From Paludibacter sp. (lineage in GTDB: Bacteria > Bacteroidota > Bacteroidia > Bacteroidales > Paludibacteraceae), in assembly GCA_029973975.1 (NCBI GenBank), contig JARKQF010000235.1, positions 1 through 44,787 of the forward strand: a stretch of 44,787 nt of DNA, given 5' to 3'. Both the position numbers and the translations under genes were made by a program. Positions 1-7,370 of this stretch are shown piece after piece. A model generated the notes under the pieces. The model had not been told where the DNA came from. It did not search any database and saw only the letters and a program-made list of their open reading frames with translations. The stretch's first letter is position 1, and every line of letters starts with the position of its first letter.

Positions 1-485
1 ACCACATACGCCGGTGGAACATTGACTATCCAGATCAGTACAATTACAGCGATGGGAATAAAGATTGTTTTATAATTGATATTAGCCGACTTGGCCATTC
101 TCCACAAAGGAGCTGCAATGAGTGCGACCACGGCCGGACGAATTCCCTTGAAGATACGGTTAACAGTCGGATTTTCGCGCATGTCAACAAAAAAAGTAGC
201 AATCAAAACAATGATGATGAACGATGGAAGGGCGCATCCGACAGCGGCGGCTATACTGCCTTTCGTACCTTTTAACTTATATCCCACGAAGATCGACGTG
301 TTGATGGCCATTACACCCGGAGCCGACTGTGCCATTGCCAGCATGTCGATAAATTCTCTTGCCACAATCCATTTTCTTCTGTCTACCACCTCTTTTTCAA
401 TCAGTGGAATCATGGCATAGCCACCCCCGATGGTGAAAAGGCCGATTCTAAAGAAGGTAATGAATAATTGCCAATATAATTTCAT
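1..485 (-). CDS. Chromate transporter family protein, N-terminal part (cut by window edge)
   Basis: The reading frame on the minus strand opens with ATG at 485-483 and stays open to the window edge, giving about 161 residues. It starts MKLYWQLFITFFRIGLFTIGG and contains the CHR-family features: an early glycine-rich GGGYAMIPLIE segment, an AQSAPGVMAINT segment and several hydrophobic stretches (about residues 75-95 and 110-155). Proteins of this family are inner-membrane carriers linked to chromate efflux, though the physiological substrate in Bacteroidetes is often unknown. In this phylum the family is commonly encoded as two adjacent half-size genes; the second half would lie outside the window. 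A possible minus-strand promoter lies at 711-718, which would place the palindromic element at 521-658 in the 5' leader. Confidence 0.85.
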   Translation of the reverse strand, partial: MKLYWQLFITFFRIGLFTIGGGYAMIPLIEKEVVDRRKWIVAREFIDMLAMAQSAPGVMAINTSIFVGYKLKGTKGSIAAAVGCALPSFIIIVLIATFFVDMRENPTVNRIFKGIRPAVVALIAAPLWRMAKSANINYKTIFIPIAVIVLIWIVNVPPAYV

Positions 486-520
486 AGCTTGATATCTAGT
501 GTAGTTCTTTTAAAAATATT

Positions 521-658
521 AGATTCTTCGCTACGTTCAGAATGACAATATTGATAAATATTTAAGTATGGGAGGAATTGATTGGTAGCTTTGTCACCAA
601 TCAATTCCTCCCTATATGTAAAAATGTTGTCTGTCATTTCGAACAAAGTGAGAAAGCT
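521..658. repeat. Nested inverted-repeat element (dispersed palindromic type)
   Basis: Outer arms at 521-546 and 633-658 are imperfect inverted copies of a sequence beginning GTCATT, rich in GAAC and GTGAG/GTAGCG steps. Inside them lies a perfect 17-bp hairpin (570-586 paired with 596-612, loop of 9). Translated on the minus strand the left arm reads CHSERSEES, a peptide string well known as a false protein product of dispersed repeats. This is a repeat, not a gene. No transposase is present, so any mobility would be in trans. Confidence 0.75.
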
Positions 659-710
659 AAATATAATAAACAATAATGTCTACTGACTTTTTTTGTTGTG
701 TTTTAAAGCG

Positions 711-718
711 CAAAGATA
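711..718 (-). promoter_or_regulatory. Possible minus-strand promoter -7 element for the chromate transporter
   Basis: On the minus strand the sequence reads TATCTTTG, an exact match to the Bacteroidetes TAnnTTTG element. The matching upstream TTTG box is not clear (a T-rich tract is present instead). If used, the leader of the transporter gene would be about 220 nt and would include the palindromic element at 521-658. Confidence 0.35.
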
Positions 719-754
719 AAAAACATCTATCAGGTAAAAAAAACATCTGATTCT

Positions 755-785
755 TTTGTTGATTAAAAAAACTTATCTATCTTTG
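755..785 (+). promoter_or_regulatory. Promoter upstream of rpsU
   Basis: TTTG at 755-758, a 19-nt spacer and TATCTTTG at 778-785 match the Bacteroidetes sigma-ABfr consensus (TTTG, N19, TAnnTTTG). It lies about 50 nt upstream of the rpsU start codon. Two direct copies of an A6CATCT motif (718-728 and 738-748) lie just upstream and could be an operator. Confidence 0.7.
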
Positions 786-835
786 CAGTCCGAATTTCAA
801 AATAACGAATTAATACATATAAACAGTTAATAATT

Positions 836-1027
836 ATGATCGTAGTTCCTGTTAAAGAAGGCGAAAACATTGAAAGAGCGTTGAAAAAATTCAAACGTAA
901 ATTTGAAAAAACCGGTGTTGTTAAAGAACTCCGTCGTCGTCAGTGTTTCGACAAACCTTCTGTAGTAAAGCGTGAGCAGAAAATGCATGCGGTTTACGTA
1001 CAAAAAATGCAGCTCGGACAAGAATAA
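836..1027 (+). CDS. rpsU: 30S ribosomal protein bS21
   Basis: This 63-residue basic protein has the typical bS21 start MIVVPVKEGENIERALKKFK and an RRRQCFDKPS segment, and it is of normal family length. bS21 sits on the 30S platform near the 3' end of 16S rRNA, next to bS18 and bS6. In Bacteroidetes structural work, these proteins help hide the anti-Shine-Dalgarno sequence. The start at 836 has no Shine-Dalgarno site and follows a good promoter at 755-785. It is followed closely by the Xer recombinase and hpf genes on the same strand, so the three may share transcripts. Confidence 0.95.
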   Translation: MIVVPVKEGENIERALKKFKRKFEKTGVVKELRRRQCFDKPSVVKREQKMHAVYVQKMQLGQE

Positions 1028-1109
1028 AAAAAGCAGGTTAAATTATCTCCGGATAATTTGTAATTCTGATAAATTTATTCTATTTTCGTTGCAGAATTGG
1101 AACGAAGTT

Positions 1110-1994
1110 ATGATTAACGGTTTTCTGCAATATTTACAGTATGAGAAGAATTATTCGTCTCATACTGTTTTGTCATATAAAAACGATCTGAATCAGTTTC
1201 TTGTTTTTTTGGGGGTTGATGAAGAAAACTTTAATCCCGTGACGGTCACTCCGGCTAATATTCAGCAGTGGATTATGGAGTTGATGCAACAGCAAATATC
1301 CGCCCGCAGCATATCCCGTAAAATATCTTCACTGAAGTCATGTTGGAAATATATGCTCAGGCGAAATTTCGTGAATGCAAATCCAACGTTAAAAATTGTA
1401 CTTCCCAAAACAAAGAAGTCACTTCCGGCGTTCTTTAAGCACAGAGAAGTGAGTCAGATTATTGATGATCCTTTTGTCCCGGTTGACGATTTTGTGCGTA
1501 TGAGAGATTTGTTAATGCTGGAAGTTTTTTACATGACAGGAGTCAGGGTGTCGGAGTTAATCGGTATCCGCGATCAGGATGTGGATTTGGTTGCCGGAGA
1601 AATGAGGGTGACAGGAAAGCGTAACAAGCAACGTGTCATTCCGTTGGATAGAAGGTTATGCGTGAAAATTGCAGATTATATACAGAAAAGAGATGATTAT
1701 GTTGCAGCTGCTGTGGAGTATTTATTTGTAAGGCCGTCTGGAGAAAAGATGTATCCGAAGCTTGTATATAATATTGTACATAGGATAATGTCGCAGGTTA
1801 GTTCCCTTCCCAAGGTTAGTCCACATGTTATGCGTCACAGTTTTGCAACCGGCCTGTTGGATGGCGGTGCTGATATAAATGCAGTAAAAGAATTATTGGG
1901 TCATAGTTCGCTGGCGGCGACACAGGTGTATACCCATACTGGTTTTGGAGAGCTATACAATATATATAAACGGGCTCATCCCAGAGCCAAATAA
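1110..1994 (+). CDS. Tyrosine recombinase of the XerC/XerD type
   Basis: The 294-residue product matches XerC/XerD in length. An N-terminal SAM-like DNA-binding domain (about 1-90) precedes the catalytic domain with R146 (TGVRVSEL), K170, H239 and R242 (HVMRH), H265 (LLGHSS) and nucleophile Y274 (TQVYTH), so the active site is complete. Xer proteins resolve chromosome dimers at dif. The frame is open further upstream (to 972), but that would overlap rpsU out of frame, and the family N-terminus fits ATG at 1110. The housekeeping neighbours rpsU and hpf argue for a chromosomal role and not a mobile-element integrase. XerC and XerD cannot be told apart here without comparison. Confidence 0.9.
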   Translation: MINGFLQYLQYEKNYSSHTVLSYKNDLNQFLVFLGVDEENFNPVTVTPANIQQWIMELMQQQISARSISRKISSLKSCWKYMLRRNFVNANPTLKIVLPKTKKSLPAFFKHREVSQIIDDPFVPVDDFVRMRDLLMLEVFYMTGVRVSELIGIRDQDVDLVAGEMRVTGKRNKQRVIPLDRRLCVKIADYIQKRDDYVAAAVEYLFVRPSGEKMYPKLVYNIVHRIMSQVSSLPKVSPHVMRHSFATGLLDGGADINAVKELLGHSSLAATQVYTHTGFGELYNIYKRAHPRAK

Positions 1995-1996
1995 AG

Positions 1997-2004
1997 AAGG
2001 AGGT
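1997..2004 (+). promoter_or_regulatory. Full-length Shine-Dalgarno site of hpf
   Basis: AAGGAGGT lies 4 nt before the hpf ATG at 2009. It is a complete match to the 16S anti-Shine-Dalgarno sequence. Most other start regions in this window have no such site, as is usual in Bacteroidetes, so this one is notable. Confidence 0.75.
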
Positions 2005-2008
2005 AGTT

Positions 2009-2308
2009 ATGAAACTCAGAGTTCAGTCTATTAATTTTGATGCAACCAAAGCGTTGGAGTCGTATGTTGAAAAGAAAACGAAGAAACTGACCCGTTTGTT
2101 TGATGAAATTCTAAATGTAGAGGTCTATTTAAAAGTAGTTAAACCAGAGACGGCAACCAACAAGGAGGCCGAGATTAAAATATCCGTTCCATCGGCAGAA
2201 TTCTTTGCATCCAAAGTGTGTGATACTTTTGAAGAAGCGGTAGATTTATCAGTGGAAGCATTGGAAAAGCAAATTGTCAAATACAAAGAAAAACTCAGTA
2301 AAAAATAA
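2009..2308 (+). CDS. hpf: Ribosome hibernation promoting factor (HPF/RaiA family, short form)
   Basis: This 99-residue protein has the beta-alpha-beta-beta-beta-alpha pattern of the short HPF/YfiA family: MKLRVQSINFDAT at the start, a central strand with EVYLKVV, and a C-terminal helix after TFEEAVDLSVEALEKQI. It lacks the C-terminal dimerisation extension of long HPF. HPF binds the 30S decoding centre in stationary phase and promotes inactive ribosome dimers or idle 70S. It starts 14 nt after the recombinase stop codon and has a perfect Shine-Dalgarno site. A terminator follows at 2357-2391. Confidence 0.92.
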   Translation: MKLRVQSINFDATKALESYVEKKTKKLTRLFDEILNVEVYLKVVKPETATNKEAEIKISVPSAEFFASKVCDTFEEAVDLSVEALEKQIVKYKEKLSKK

Positions 2309-2325
2309 AATATTGAGGGAATTGT

Positions 2326-2355
2326 TTTGTAATCCAAAATAATTTCGTACATTTG
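2326..2355 (+). promoter_or_regulatory. Probable promoter of the tRNA-tuf cluster
   Basis: TTTG at 2326-2329, an 18-nt spacer and TACATTTG at 2348-2355 fit the Bacteroidetes consensus. The expected start (about 2360-2363) falls inside the 5' arm of the terminator hairpin at 2357-2391, so transcripts starting here would have a shortened stem. Confidence 0.55.
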
Positions 2356-2356
2356 C

Positions 2357-2391
2357 AAGCCGTTTAAATAGGAGTGTTTAAACGGCTTTTT
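2357..2391 (+). terminator. Intrinsic terminator after hpf
   Basis: A perfect 12-bp stem (2357-2368 with 2377-2388), loop of 8 nt, runs directly into five T (2387-2391). It lies about 50 nt after hpf and immediately downstream of a promoter-like sequence. Confidence 0.75.
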
Positions 2392-2423
2392 ATTCGATTG
2401 AAATCGCTAATTATTAACACATT

Positions 2424-2497
2424 GCCTCTTTAGCTCAGCTGGCCAGAGCACGTGATTTGTAATCTCGGGGTCGTTGGTTCGAATCCGACAAGAGGCT
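2424..2497 (+). tRNA. tRNA-Thr (anticodon TGT)
   Basis: The 74-nt sequence has a 7-bp acceptor stem (GCCTCTT with AAGAGGC), the D-arm TAGCTCAGCTGG, anticodon loop TTTGTAA and a T-arm with GGTTCGAATCC. The anticodon TGT reads ACA. No CCA is encoded. One mismatch is visible in the anticodon stem. It is the first of four clustered tRNAs before tuf. Confidence 0.95.
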
Positions 2498-2519
2498 CAA
2501 AGCATTTACTGTTTTTTTG

Positions 2520-2581
2520 ATTTACCATTTACAATGGCGATTGAAAATAGGGATTGATAAGTGAAATAGTAAATGGTAAAT
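2520..2581. repeat. Inverted repeat between tRNA-Thr and tRNA-Tyr
   Basis: A perfect 13-bp A/T-rich inverted repeat (2520-2532 with 2569-2581) can fold into a stem with a 36-nt loop. It may mark a processing site in the polycistronic tRNA precursor or be a small dispersed repeat. Confidence 0.5.
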
Positions 2582-2602
2582 AACAAAATAGTAAATAAAC
2601 TT

Positions 2603-2685
2603 GGGCAGTTACCAAAGTGGCCAACTGGGGCTGACTGTAACTCAGCTGTCTTTCGACTTCGGAGGTTCGAATCCTTCACTGCCCA
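2603..2685 (+). tRNA. tRNA-Tyr (anticodon GTA)
   Basis: This 83-nt class II tRNA has a long variable arm, an acceptor stem GGGCAGT with ACTGCCC, anticodon stem GCTGA with TCAGC, anticodon GTA, and the T-loop GGTTCGAATCC. CCA is not encoded. Confidence 0.95.
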
Positions 2686-2749
2686 CGAAACAATTAAAAA
2701 TTAAGAATTACATATTAAAAGTAGTTTTCATTTTTTGTTGTTCATTTTT

Positions 2750-2803
2750 GCGGAAGTAGCTCAGTTGCCAAAAGATAGACAATAAGATGCTCTATCAACT
2801 GAG
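2750..2803. pseudogene. Scrambled tRNA-Gly 5' fragment (direct plus inverted piece)
   Basis: Positions 2750-2767 repeat exactly the first 18 nt of the intact tRNA-Gly gene at 2826. Positions 2787-2803 are the exact reverse complement of 17 nt of the same tRNA's D-arm (2836-2852). The two pieces are 19 nt apart. No anticodon or T-arm is present, so it cannot be a functional tRNA. Folding could pair this fragment either with itself or with the D-arm of the real tRNA in the precursor. Confidence 0.8.
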
Positions 2804-2825
2804 TGAAAGTGCAGTTGTGGATTTT

Positions 2826-2898
2826 GCGGAAGTAGCTCAGTTGATAGAGCATTAGCCTTCCAAGCTGAGGGTCGCGGGTTTGAGTCCCGTCTTCCGCT
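2826..2898 (+). tRNA. tRNA-Gly (anticodon TCC)
   Basis: A 73-nt cloverleaf with acceptor GCGGAAG/CTTCCGC, anticodon stem TTAGC/GCTGA, loop CTTCCAA (anticodon TCC, reading GGA) and T-arm GCGGGTTTGAGTCCCGT. A broken partial copy lies just upstream. Confidence 0.95.
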
Positions 2899-2903
2899 CT
2901 TTT

Positions 2904-2975
<72 letters not shown>

Positions 2976-3036
2976 CTAAGTATAAAGCTTTTATAAAACA
3001 TATATCATTTAAAATCTAAAAAATAATCTTTGAGTT

Positions 3037-4224
3037 ATGGCAAAAGAAAAATTTGACAGGTCGAAACCTCACGTAAACGTAGGTACCATTGGTCACGTTG
3101 ACCACGGTAAAACTACGCTGACCGCTGCTATTACTACTGTATTAGCAAAAAAAGGACTTTCTGAGTTGCGTTCATTCGATTCAATCGATAATGCTCCTGA
3201 AGAAAAAGAACGTGGTATTACAATTAATACTTCACACGTTGAATATCAAACCGCTTTACGTCACTATGCGCACGTTGACTGTCCGGGTCACGCTGACTAC
3301 GTTAAGAATATGGTTACCGGTGCTGCTCAAATGGATGGTGCTATCATCGTGGTTGCTGCTACTGACGGTCCGATGCCTCAAACTCGCGAGCACATTCTGT
3401 TGGCTCGTCAGGTAAACGTTCCCCGTATCGTTGTTTTCATGAACAAATGCGATATGGTCGATGACGAAGAGATGTTGGAATTGGTAGAAATGGAAATGCG
3501 TGAACTGCTTTCATTCTATGAATTTGATGGTGACAACACACCTATCATCCGTGGTTCTGCTCTTGGTGCATTGAATGGTGTAGCACAGTGGGAAGATAAA
3601 GTAATGGAACTGATGGATGCTGTTGATACATGGATTGAATTACCTGAGCGTGCTGTTGATAAACCGTTCCTGATGCCGGTAGAAGACGTGTTCTCTATCA
3701 CAGGTCGTGGAACTGTAGCTACAGGTCGTATCGAAACCGGTATCATCAAAACAGGTGAAGAAGTTCAGATTATTGGTTTGGGTCACGAAGCTAAAAAATC
3801 AGTTGTAACCGGTGTGGAAATGTTCCGCAAAATTCTGGACGAAGGTCAGGCTGGTGATAACGTAGGTTTATTGTTGCGTGGTATCGACAAAGAAGAAATC
3901 AAACGTGGTATGGTTATTACCCACCCGGGTAAAGTGACTCCTCACACTACTTTCAAAGCTGCAGTTTATATCCTGAAGAAAGAAGAAGGTGGTCGTCACA
4001 CTCCATTCCATAACAAATATCGTCCTCAGTTCTACATCCGTACACTGGACGTAACCGGTGAAATCCAATTGCCGGAAGGAACTGAAATGGTAATGCCTGG
4101 TGACAACCTGGAAATCACAGTAAAACTGATTTACCCTGTAGCTTGTAATGTAGGTTTGCGTTTTGCTATCCGTGAAGGTGGACGTACAGTAGGTTCAGGT
4201 CAGATTACTGAATTATTAGACTAA
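3037..4224 (+). CDS. tuf: Translation elongation factor Tu
   Basis: EF-Tu of 395 residues, the usual length. GTP-binding motifs are visible: GHVDHGKT at residues 19-26, DCPGHADY (G3) and NKCD (G4), followed by two beta-barrel domains ending in [13 protein letters not shown]-Tu carries aminoacyl-tRNA to the ribosome A site. The gene follows four tRNA genes, an arrangement also known from other phyla (thrU-tyrU-glyT-thrT-tufB in E. coli). Codon use is biased to frequent codons as expected of a highly expressed gene. A G/C-rich terminator follows. Confidence 0.98.
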   Translation: MAKEKFDRSKPHVNVGTIGHVDHGKTTLTAAITTVLAKKGLSELRSFDSIDNAPEEKERGITINTSHVEYQTALRHYAHVDCPGHADYVKNMVTGAAQMDGAIIVVAATDGPMPQTREHILLARQVNVPRIVVFMNKCDMVDDEEMLELVEMEMRELLSFYEFDGDNTPIIRGSALGALNGVAQWEDKVMELMDAVDTWIELPERAVDKPFLMPVEDVFSITGRGTVATGRIETGIIKTGEEVQIIGLGHEAKKSVVTGVEMFRKILDEGQAGDNVGLLLRGIDKEEIKRGMVITHPGKVTPHTTFKAAVYILKKEEGGRHTPFHNKYRPQFYIRTLDVTGEIQLPEGTEMVMPGDNLEITVKLIYPVACNVGLRFAIREGGRTVGSGQITELLD

Positions 4225-4239
4225 ACAGCCCCTCCCAAA

Positions 4240-4264
4240 CCCTCCCCCAAAGGGAGGGCTTTTT
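4240..4264 (+). terminator. Terminator after tuf
   Basis: A 7-bp stem CCCTCCC/GGGAGGG (4240-4246 with 4252-4258), loop of 5, is followed by C and five T (4260-4264). The flanking C-rich run (4229-4246) is of a kind often dispersed in Bacteroidetes intergenic DNA. Confidence 0.65.
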
Positions 4265-4297
4265 CCGGAAGCTGTGGAAATAATTCCCCGTCAAAAG

Positions 4298-4320
4298 TCC
4301 CCCTTGGGGGGATTTAGGGG
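4298..4320. repeat. C/G-rich dispersed palindrome before tRNA-Trp
   Basis: A short palindrome (TCCCC...GGGGA, 4298-4312) followed by ATTTAGGGGG closely resembles a dispersed Bacteroidetes intergenic motif. It ends a few bases before the mature tRNA-Trp 5' end. Confidence 0.45.
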
Positions 4321-4324
4321 GCTT

Positions 4325-4397
4325 ACGGGCGTAGCTCAGTTGGTAGAGCACTGGTCTCCAAAACCAGGTGTCGGGAGTTCGAGCCTCTCTGCCCGTG
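4325..4397 (+). tRNA. tRNA-Trp (anticodon CCA)
   Basis: A 73-nt cloverleaf with acceptor ACGGGCG/TGCCCGT (last pair G-T), anticodon stem CTGGT/ACCAG, loop CTCCAAA (anticodon CCA) and T-arm GGGAGTTCGAGCCTCTC. It lies between tuf and secE, a widely conserved position. Confidence 0.95.
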
Positions 4398-4413
4398 CAA
4401 ATTCTATTTATAT

Positions 4414-4605
4414 ATGAAAGTAGTAAACTATATCAAAGAGTCGTATACAGAACTTGTTCAGAAAGTGTCGTGGCCAACACGCGCAGAATTGATGAACAGT
4501 GCTATCGTGGTTTTGATTGCTTCCATCATTATTGCCTTGATAGTATGGGTTATGGACCTGGGTTTTGAAACTATCATGACTTTCGTGTACGAAAAATTAT
4601 TGTAA
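4414..4605 (+). CDS. secE: Preprotein translocase subunit SecE
   Basis: This 63-residue protein is a short, single-span SecE. An amphipathic N-terminal helix carries the conserved VSWPTR segment (residues 18-23), followed by one membrane helix (about 29-51). SecE clamps SecY in the SecYEG channel. The position between tRNA-Trp and nusG is the conserved one. No Shine-Dalgarno site is seen before the ATG at 4414. Confidence 0.95.
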   Translation: MKVVNYIKESYTELVQKVSWPTRAELMNSAIVVLIASIIIALIVWVMDLGFETIMTFVYEKLL

Positions 4606-4612
4606 TTAATTT

Positions 4613-4618
4613 AGGAGG
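4613..4618 (+). promoter_or_regulatory. Shine-Dalgarno site of nusG
   Basis: AGGAGG lies 8 nt before a GTG start codon at 4627. Together they define the nusG start; the site is unusual in a genome where most starts lack it. Confidence 0.7.
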
Positions 4619-4626
4619 ATTTAACT

Positions 4627-5175
4627 GTGTCTGAGACAAACAACTTCAAATGGTACGTATTACGTGCCTTTAGTGGAAAAGAAAGCAAAGTAAAGGAATA
4701 TATAGATGCTGACATCAAAAATTCCGATCTTGGTCAGTTTGTTTCTCAGGTTGTTATTCCGACTGAAAAAAAGATAATTATTCGCAACGGAAAACATATC
4801 ACGAAAGAGATTAATCTCATGCCGGGATATGTATTGATAGAGGCGAATCTCGTTGGAGAAGTTGCTCACCGTATCCGTCAGATTCCAAATGTTTTCGGAT
4901 TTTTAGAGGAAAAAAACAACGTCCCCACTCCGGTACGCAGTGCCGAGGTGAACAGAATCCTCGGGGTTGTGGATGAAATGCAGGAAAGCGAAGCTGACTT
5001 GCTGACTCCATACCTGAAGGATGAAAGCGTAAAAGTTATTTCCGGTCCGTTTAATGGTTTCACGGGTATCATCGAGGAAGTCAACACCGAGAAGAAAAAA
5101 CTCAAAGTTATGGTTTTGGTGTTCGGCCGGAAAACTCCGCTTGAACTATCTTTCAATCAAGTAGAACGGGAATAG
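4627..5175 (+). CDS. nusG: Transcription termination/antitermination protein NusG
   Basis: The 182-residue product starts at GTG (4627) behind AGGAGG. The N-terminal NGN domain ([12 protein letters not shown], and LMPGYVLIE near residue 63) binds RNA polymerase. The C-terminal KOW domain ([18 protein letters not shown], about 134-151) contacts Rho or S10. NusG couples transcription with translation and termination. The gene lies 21 nt after secE and before rplK, as in most bacteria. It is a normal housekeeping NusG, not a specialised paralogue such as UpxY of capsule loci. Confidence 0.96.
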   Translation: MSETNNFKWYVLRAFSGKESKVKEYIDADIKNSDLGQFVSQVVIPTEKKIIIRNGKHITKEINLMPGYVLIEANLVGEVAHRIRQIPNVFGFLEEKNNVPTPVRSAEVNRILGVVDEMQESEADLLTPYLKDESVKVISGPFNGFTGIIEEVNTEKKKLKVMVLVFGRKTPLELSFNQVERE

Positions 5176-5176
5176 T

Positions 5177-5200
5177 CGGTTCAGTTACAAACCGGTTTTT
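5177..5200 (+). terminator. Weak terminator-like hairpin between nusG and rplK
   Basis: A 5-bp stem CGGTT/AACCG (5177-5181 with 5190-5194) followed by G and five T lies in the 52-nt gap before rplK. It is too weak for a firm call, and partial termination or an L1 leader site are alternatives. Confidence 0.3.
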
Positions 5201-5227
5201 CCATTTAATCTTCAAAAAATAACAATT

Positions 5228-5671
5228 ATGGCTAAAGAGATTGCTGGACTTATTAAATTACAGATTAAAGGAGGTGCGGCAAACCCATCTCCCCCGGTAG
5301 GACCTGCATTGGGTTCTAAAGGGATCAACATTATGGAGTTTTGCAAACAATTTAATGCCAGAACCCAGGATAAAGCCGGTAAGGTTTTACCTGTTGTTAT
5401 CACCTACTACACAGACAAATCATTCGACTTTGTTGTTAAAACTCCTCCGGTTGCCATTCAGCTGCTGGAAGCTTCAAAAGCTAAGGGAGGTTCGGCTGAG
5501 CCAAACCGTAAAAAGGTGGCTGAAATTACCTGGGAACAGGTAAAACAAATTGCCGAAGATAAAATGGTCGATTTGAATTGTTTTGAGTTAGACGCTGCCA
5601 TGAAAATGGTAGCCGGTACAGCGAGAAGTATGGGCATTACCGTAAAAGGTAATTTTCCTGGTAATAATTAA
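5228..5671 (+). CDS. rplK: 50S ribosomal protein uL11
   Basis: This 147-residue protein is of normal L11 length. The N-terminal domain has [27 protein letters not shown] with the conserved proline pair, and the C-terminal RNA-binding domain ends in [13 protein letters not shown]11 forms the GTPase-associated centre with 23S rRNA and is needed for RelA activation in bacteria that have it. It is followed by rplA after 14 nt. Confidence 0.97.
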   Translation: MAKEIAGLIKLQIKGGAANPSPPVGPALGSKGINIMEFCKQFNARTQDKAGKVLPVVITYYTDKSFDFVVKTPPVAIQLLEASKAKGGSAEPNRKKVAEITWEQVKQIAEDKMVDLNCFELDAAMKMVAGTARSMGITVKGNFPGNN

Positions 5672-5685
5672 TAAAGACTTCAATA

Positions 5686-6381
5686 ATGAGTAAACTGACA
5701 AAAAATCAAAAGTTGGCTAACGCAAAAGTTGAAGCGGGAAAAGCCTATACACTAAAGGAAGCAGCTGAATTGGTTAAGGAAATTACTACAACTAAATTCG
5801 ATGCTTCTGTAGATATTGATGTACGCTTAGGTGTTGACCCACGTAAAGCCAACCAGATGGTACGCGGCGTTGTGTCGTTACCAAACGGAACCGGTAAACA
5901 AGTAAGGGTTCTTGCATTATGTACACCCGATCAGGAAGCAGCGGCTAAAGAAGCCGGAGCTGACTATGTCGGCCTCGATGAATATATCGAAAAAATAAAA
6001 GGCGGTTGGACTGATGTTGATGTGATCATCACGATGCCTGCTATCATGGGTAAATTAGGTGCGCTGGGTCGCGTGCTTGGTCCGCGCGGATTGATGCCAA
6101 ACCCCAAAAGCGGTACTGTTACCAATGATGTGGCAAGTGCAGTTAAAGAGGTAAAACAAGGTAAAATCGACTTCAAGGTTGATAAAGCCGGTATCGTTCA
6201 TACATCTATCGGTAAAGTGTCTTTCACTTCCGAGATGATTGTTGAAAATGCCAAAGAATTTATCTCTACACTGATGAAACTGAAACCGACAGCGGCCAAA
6301 GGTACTTATGTGAAGAGCATTTATCTTTCGAGCACAATGAGTCTGGGTATTAAAATTGACCCAAAATCAGTTGAAGAATAA
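5686..6381 (+). CDS. rplA: 50S ribosomal protein uL1
   Basis: The 231-residue protein matches L1, with [17 protein letters not shown] near the start and the hallmark [19 protein letters not shown] (around residues 125-143). L1 forms the mobile L1 stalk at the E site and represses its own operon in many bacteria by binding the leader of rplK. I did not find a convincing copy of that binding site. Confidence 0.97.
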   Translation: MSKLTKNQKLANAKVEAGKAYTLKEAAELVKEITTTKFDASVDIDVRLGVDPRKANQMVRGVVSLPNGTGKQVRVLALCTPDQEAAAKEAGADYVGLDEYIEKIKGGWTDVDVIITMPAIMGKLGALGRVLGPRGLMPNPKSGTVTNDVASAVKEVKQGKIDFKVDKAGIVHTSIGKVSFTSEMIVENAKEFISTLMKLKPTAAKGTYVKSIYLSSTMSLGIKIDPKSVEE

Positions 6382-6393
6382 AATTAAAAGTTT

Positions 6394-6915
6394 ATGAAAA
6401 AGGAAGATAAAAGCGCAGTTATAAAACAACTTGAATCAACGATTCAATCATATGCACATTTCTATCTGACCGATATCGGCGGATTGAATGCTGAAGAAAC
6501 CAGTAAATTACGCAGAACTTGCTATAAACAGGATGTGAAACTCCTGGTAGTTAAAAACACCTTGCTCAGAAAAGCATTAGAAAATACAGGAACTGATTTC
6601 AGCGAACTTTTTGGTTCATTGAAAGGAGAAACCTCACTTATGCTTTCTAACAATGGCAATGCTCCTGCTAAACTGATTAAAGAATTCAGCAAAGCCAGCA
6701 AAACAAAAAAACCTTTGCTGAAAGCTGCATACGTTGAAGAGTCATTCTATATTGGTGAAAACCAGTTGGAAACACTGATTTCAATCAAGAGCAAAAACGA
6801 ACTTATCGGCGAAATCATCGGATTGTTGCAATCGCCTGCTAAGAACGTTGTGTCCGCACTCCAATCAGGAGGTACTACTATTCACGGCGTGTTAAAAACA
6901 TTGTCGGAAAGATAA
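6394..6915 (+). CDS. rplJ: 50S ribosomal protein uL10
   Basis: This 173-residue protein starts MKKEDKSAVIKQLESTI and contains the KNTLLRKALE segment typical of L10. L10 is the stalk base that carries the L7/L12 dimers through its C-terminal helix. It begins 12 nt after rplA and precedes rplL, as usual. Confidence 0.96.
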   Translation: MKKEDKSAVIKQLESTIQSYAHFYLTDIGGLNAEETSKLRRTCYKQDVKLLVVKNTLLRKALENTGTDFSELFGSLKGETSLMLSNNGNAPAKLIKEFSKASKTKKPLLKAAYVEESFYIGENQLETLISIKSKNELIGEIIGLLQSPAKNVVSALQSGGTTIHGVLKTLSER

Positions 6916-6959
6916 TCTCAGAATAAAAACAAAAAATAAAATCTATAAAAATTAAGACA

Positions 6960-7340
6960 ATGGCAGATTTGAAAGCTTTTGCAGAACAATTAGTTAACTT
7001 GACCGTTAAAGAAGTAAATGAGTTAGCTCAAATTTTGAAAGACGAATATGGTATCGAACCCGCTGCCGCAGCTGTTGCTGTTGCTGCCGGTCCTGCTGCC
7101 GGAGCTGCTGCTGAAGCAGTAGAAGAAAAAAATTCTTTCGATGTAATTTTGAAAAGCGCAGGTGCTAATAAATTAGCAATCGTTAAATTAGTGAAAGAAC
7201 TTACCGGTCTCGGTTTGAAAGAAGCTAAAGACCTTGTAGACGCAGCTCCTTCTGCAATCAAAGAAGGTGTTACAAAAGACGAAGCAGATGCCCTGAACAA
7301 AGCGTTGACTGAAGGCGGAGCTGAAGTAGAACTTAAGTAA
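6960..7340 (+). CDS. rplL: 50S ribosomal protein bL12 (L7/L12)
   Basis: The 126-residue protein has an N-terminal dimerisation helix region (1-32), an alanine-rich hinge (about 34-54) and the C-terminal factor-binding domain with [19 protein letters not shown]. It is the multi-copy stalk protein that recruits translation GTPases. It is followed by a stable hairpin before rpoB. Confidence 0.97.
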   Translation: MADLKAFAEQLVNLTVKEVNELAQILKDEYGIEPAAAAVAVAAGPAAGAAAEAVEEKNSFDVILKSAGANKLAIVKLVKELTGLGLKEAKDLVDAAPSAIKEGVTKDEADALNKALTEGGAEVELK

Positions 7341-7370
7341 AAATAAAAATTGCCTGATAATCAGGATTGT

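Noticed and set aside
482-673. Minus-strand 63-residue open frame containing CHSERSEES
   Set aside because: The frame runs through an inverted repeat; this peptide string is a known false product of dispersed palindromes. It also lacks a plausible start region.
972-1109. Longer N-terminus for the Xer recombinase starting inside rpsU
   Set aside because: The extra 46 residues have no family similarity and overlap rpsU in another frame; ATG at 1110 gives a standard Xer length.
1110-1994. Xer-type recombinase as integrase of a mobile element
   Set aside because: It lies between rpsU and hpf in a housekeeping setting, has Xer length, and no attachment-site duplication or element genes are nearby, although tRNA genes are close.
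5176-5227. L1-binding autoregulatory leader before rplK
   Set aside because: Only a 5-bp hairpin is visible and it does not clearly match the 23S rRNA L1 site; recorded as a weak hairpin only.
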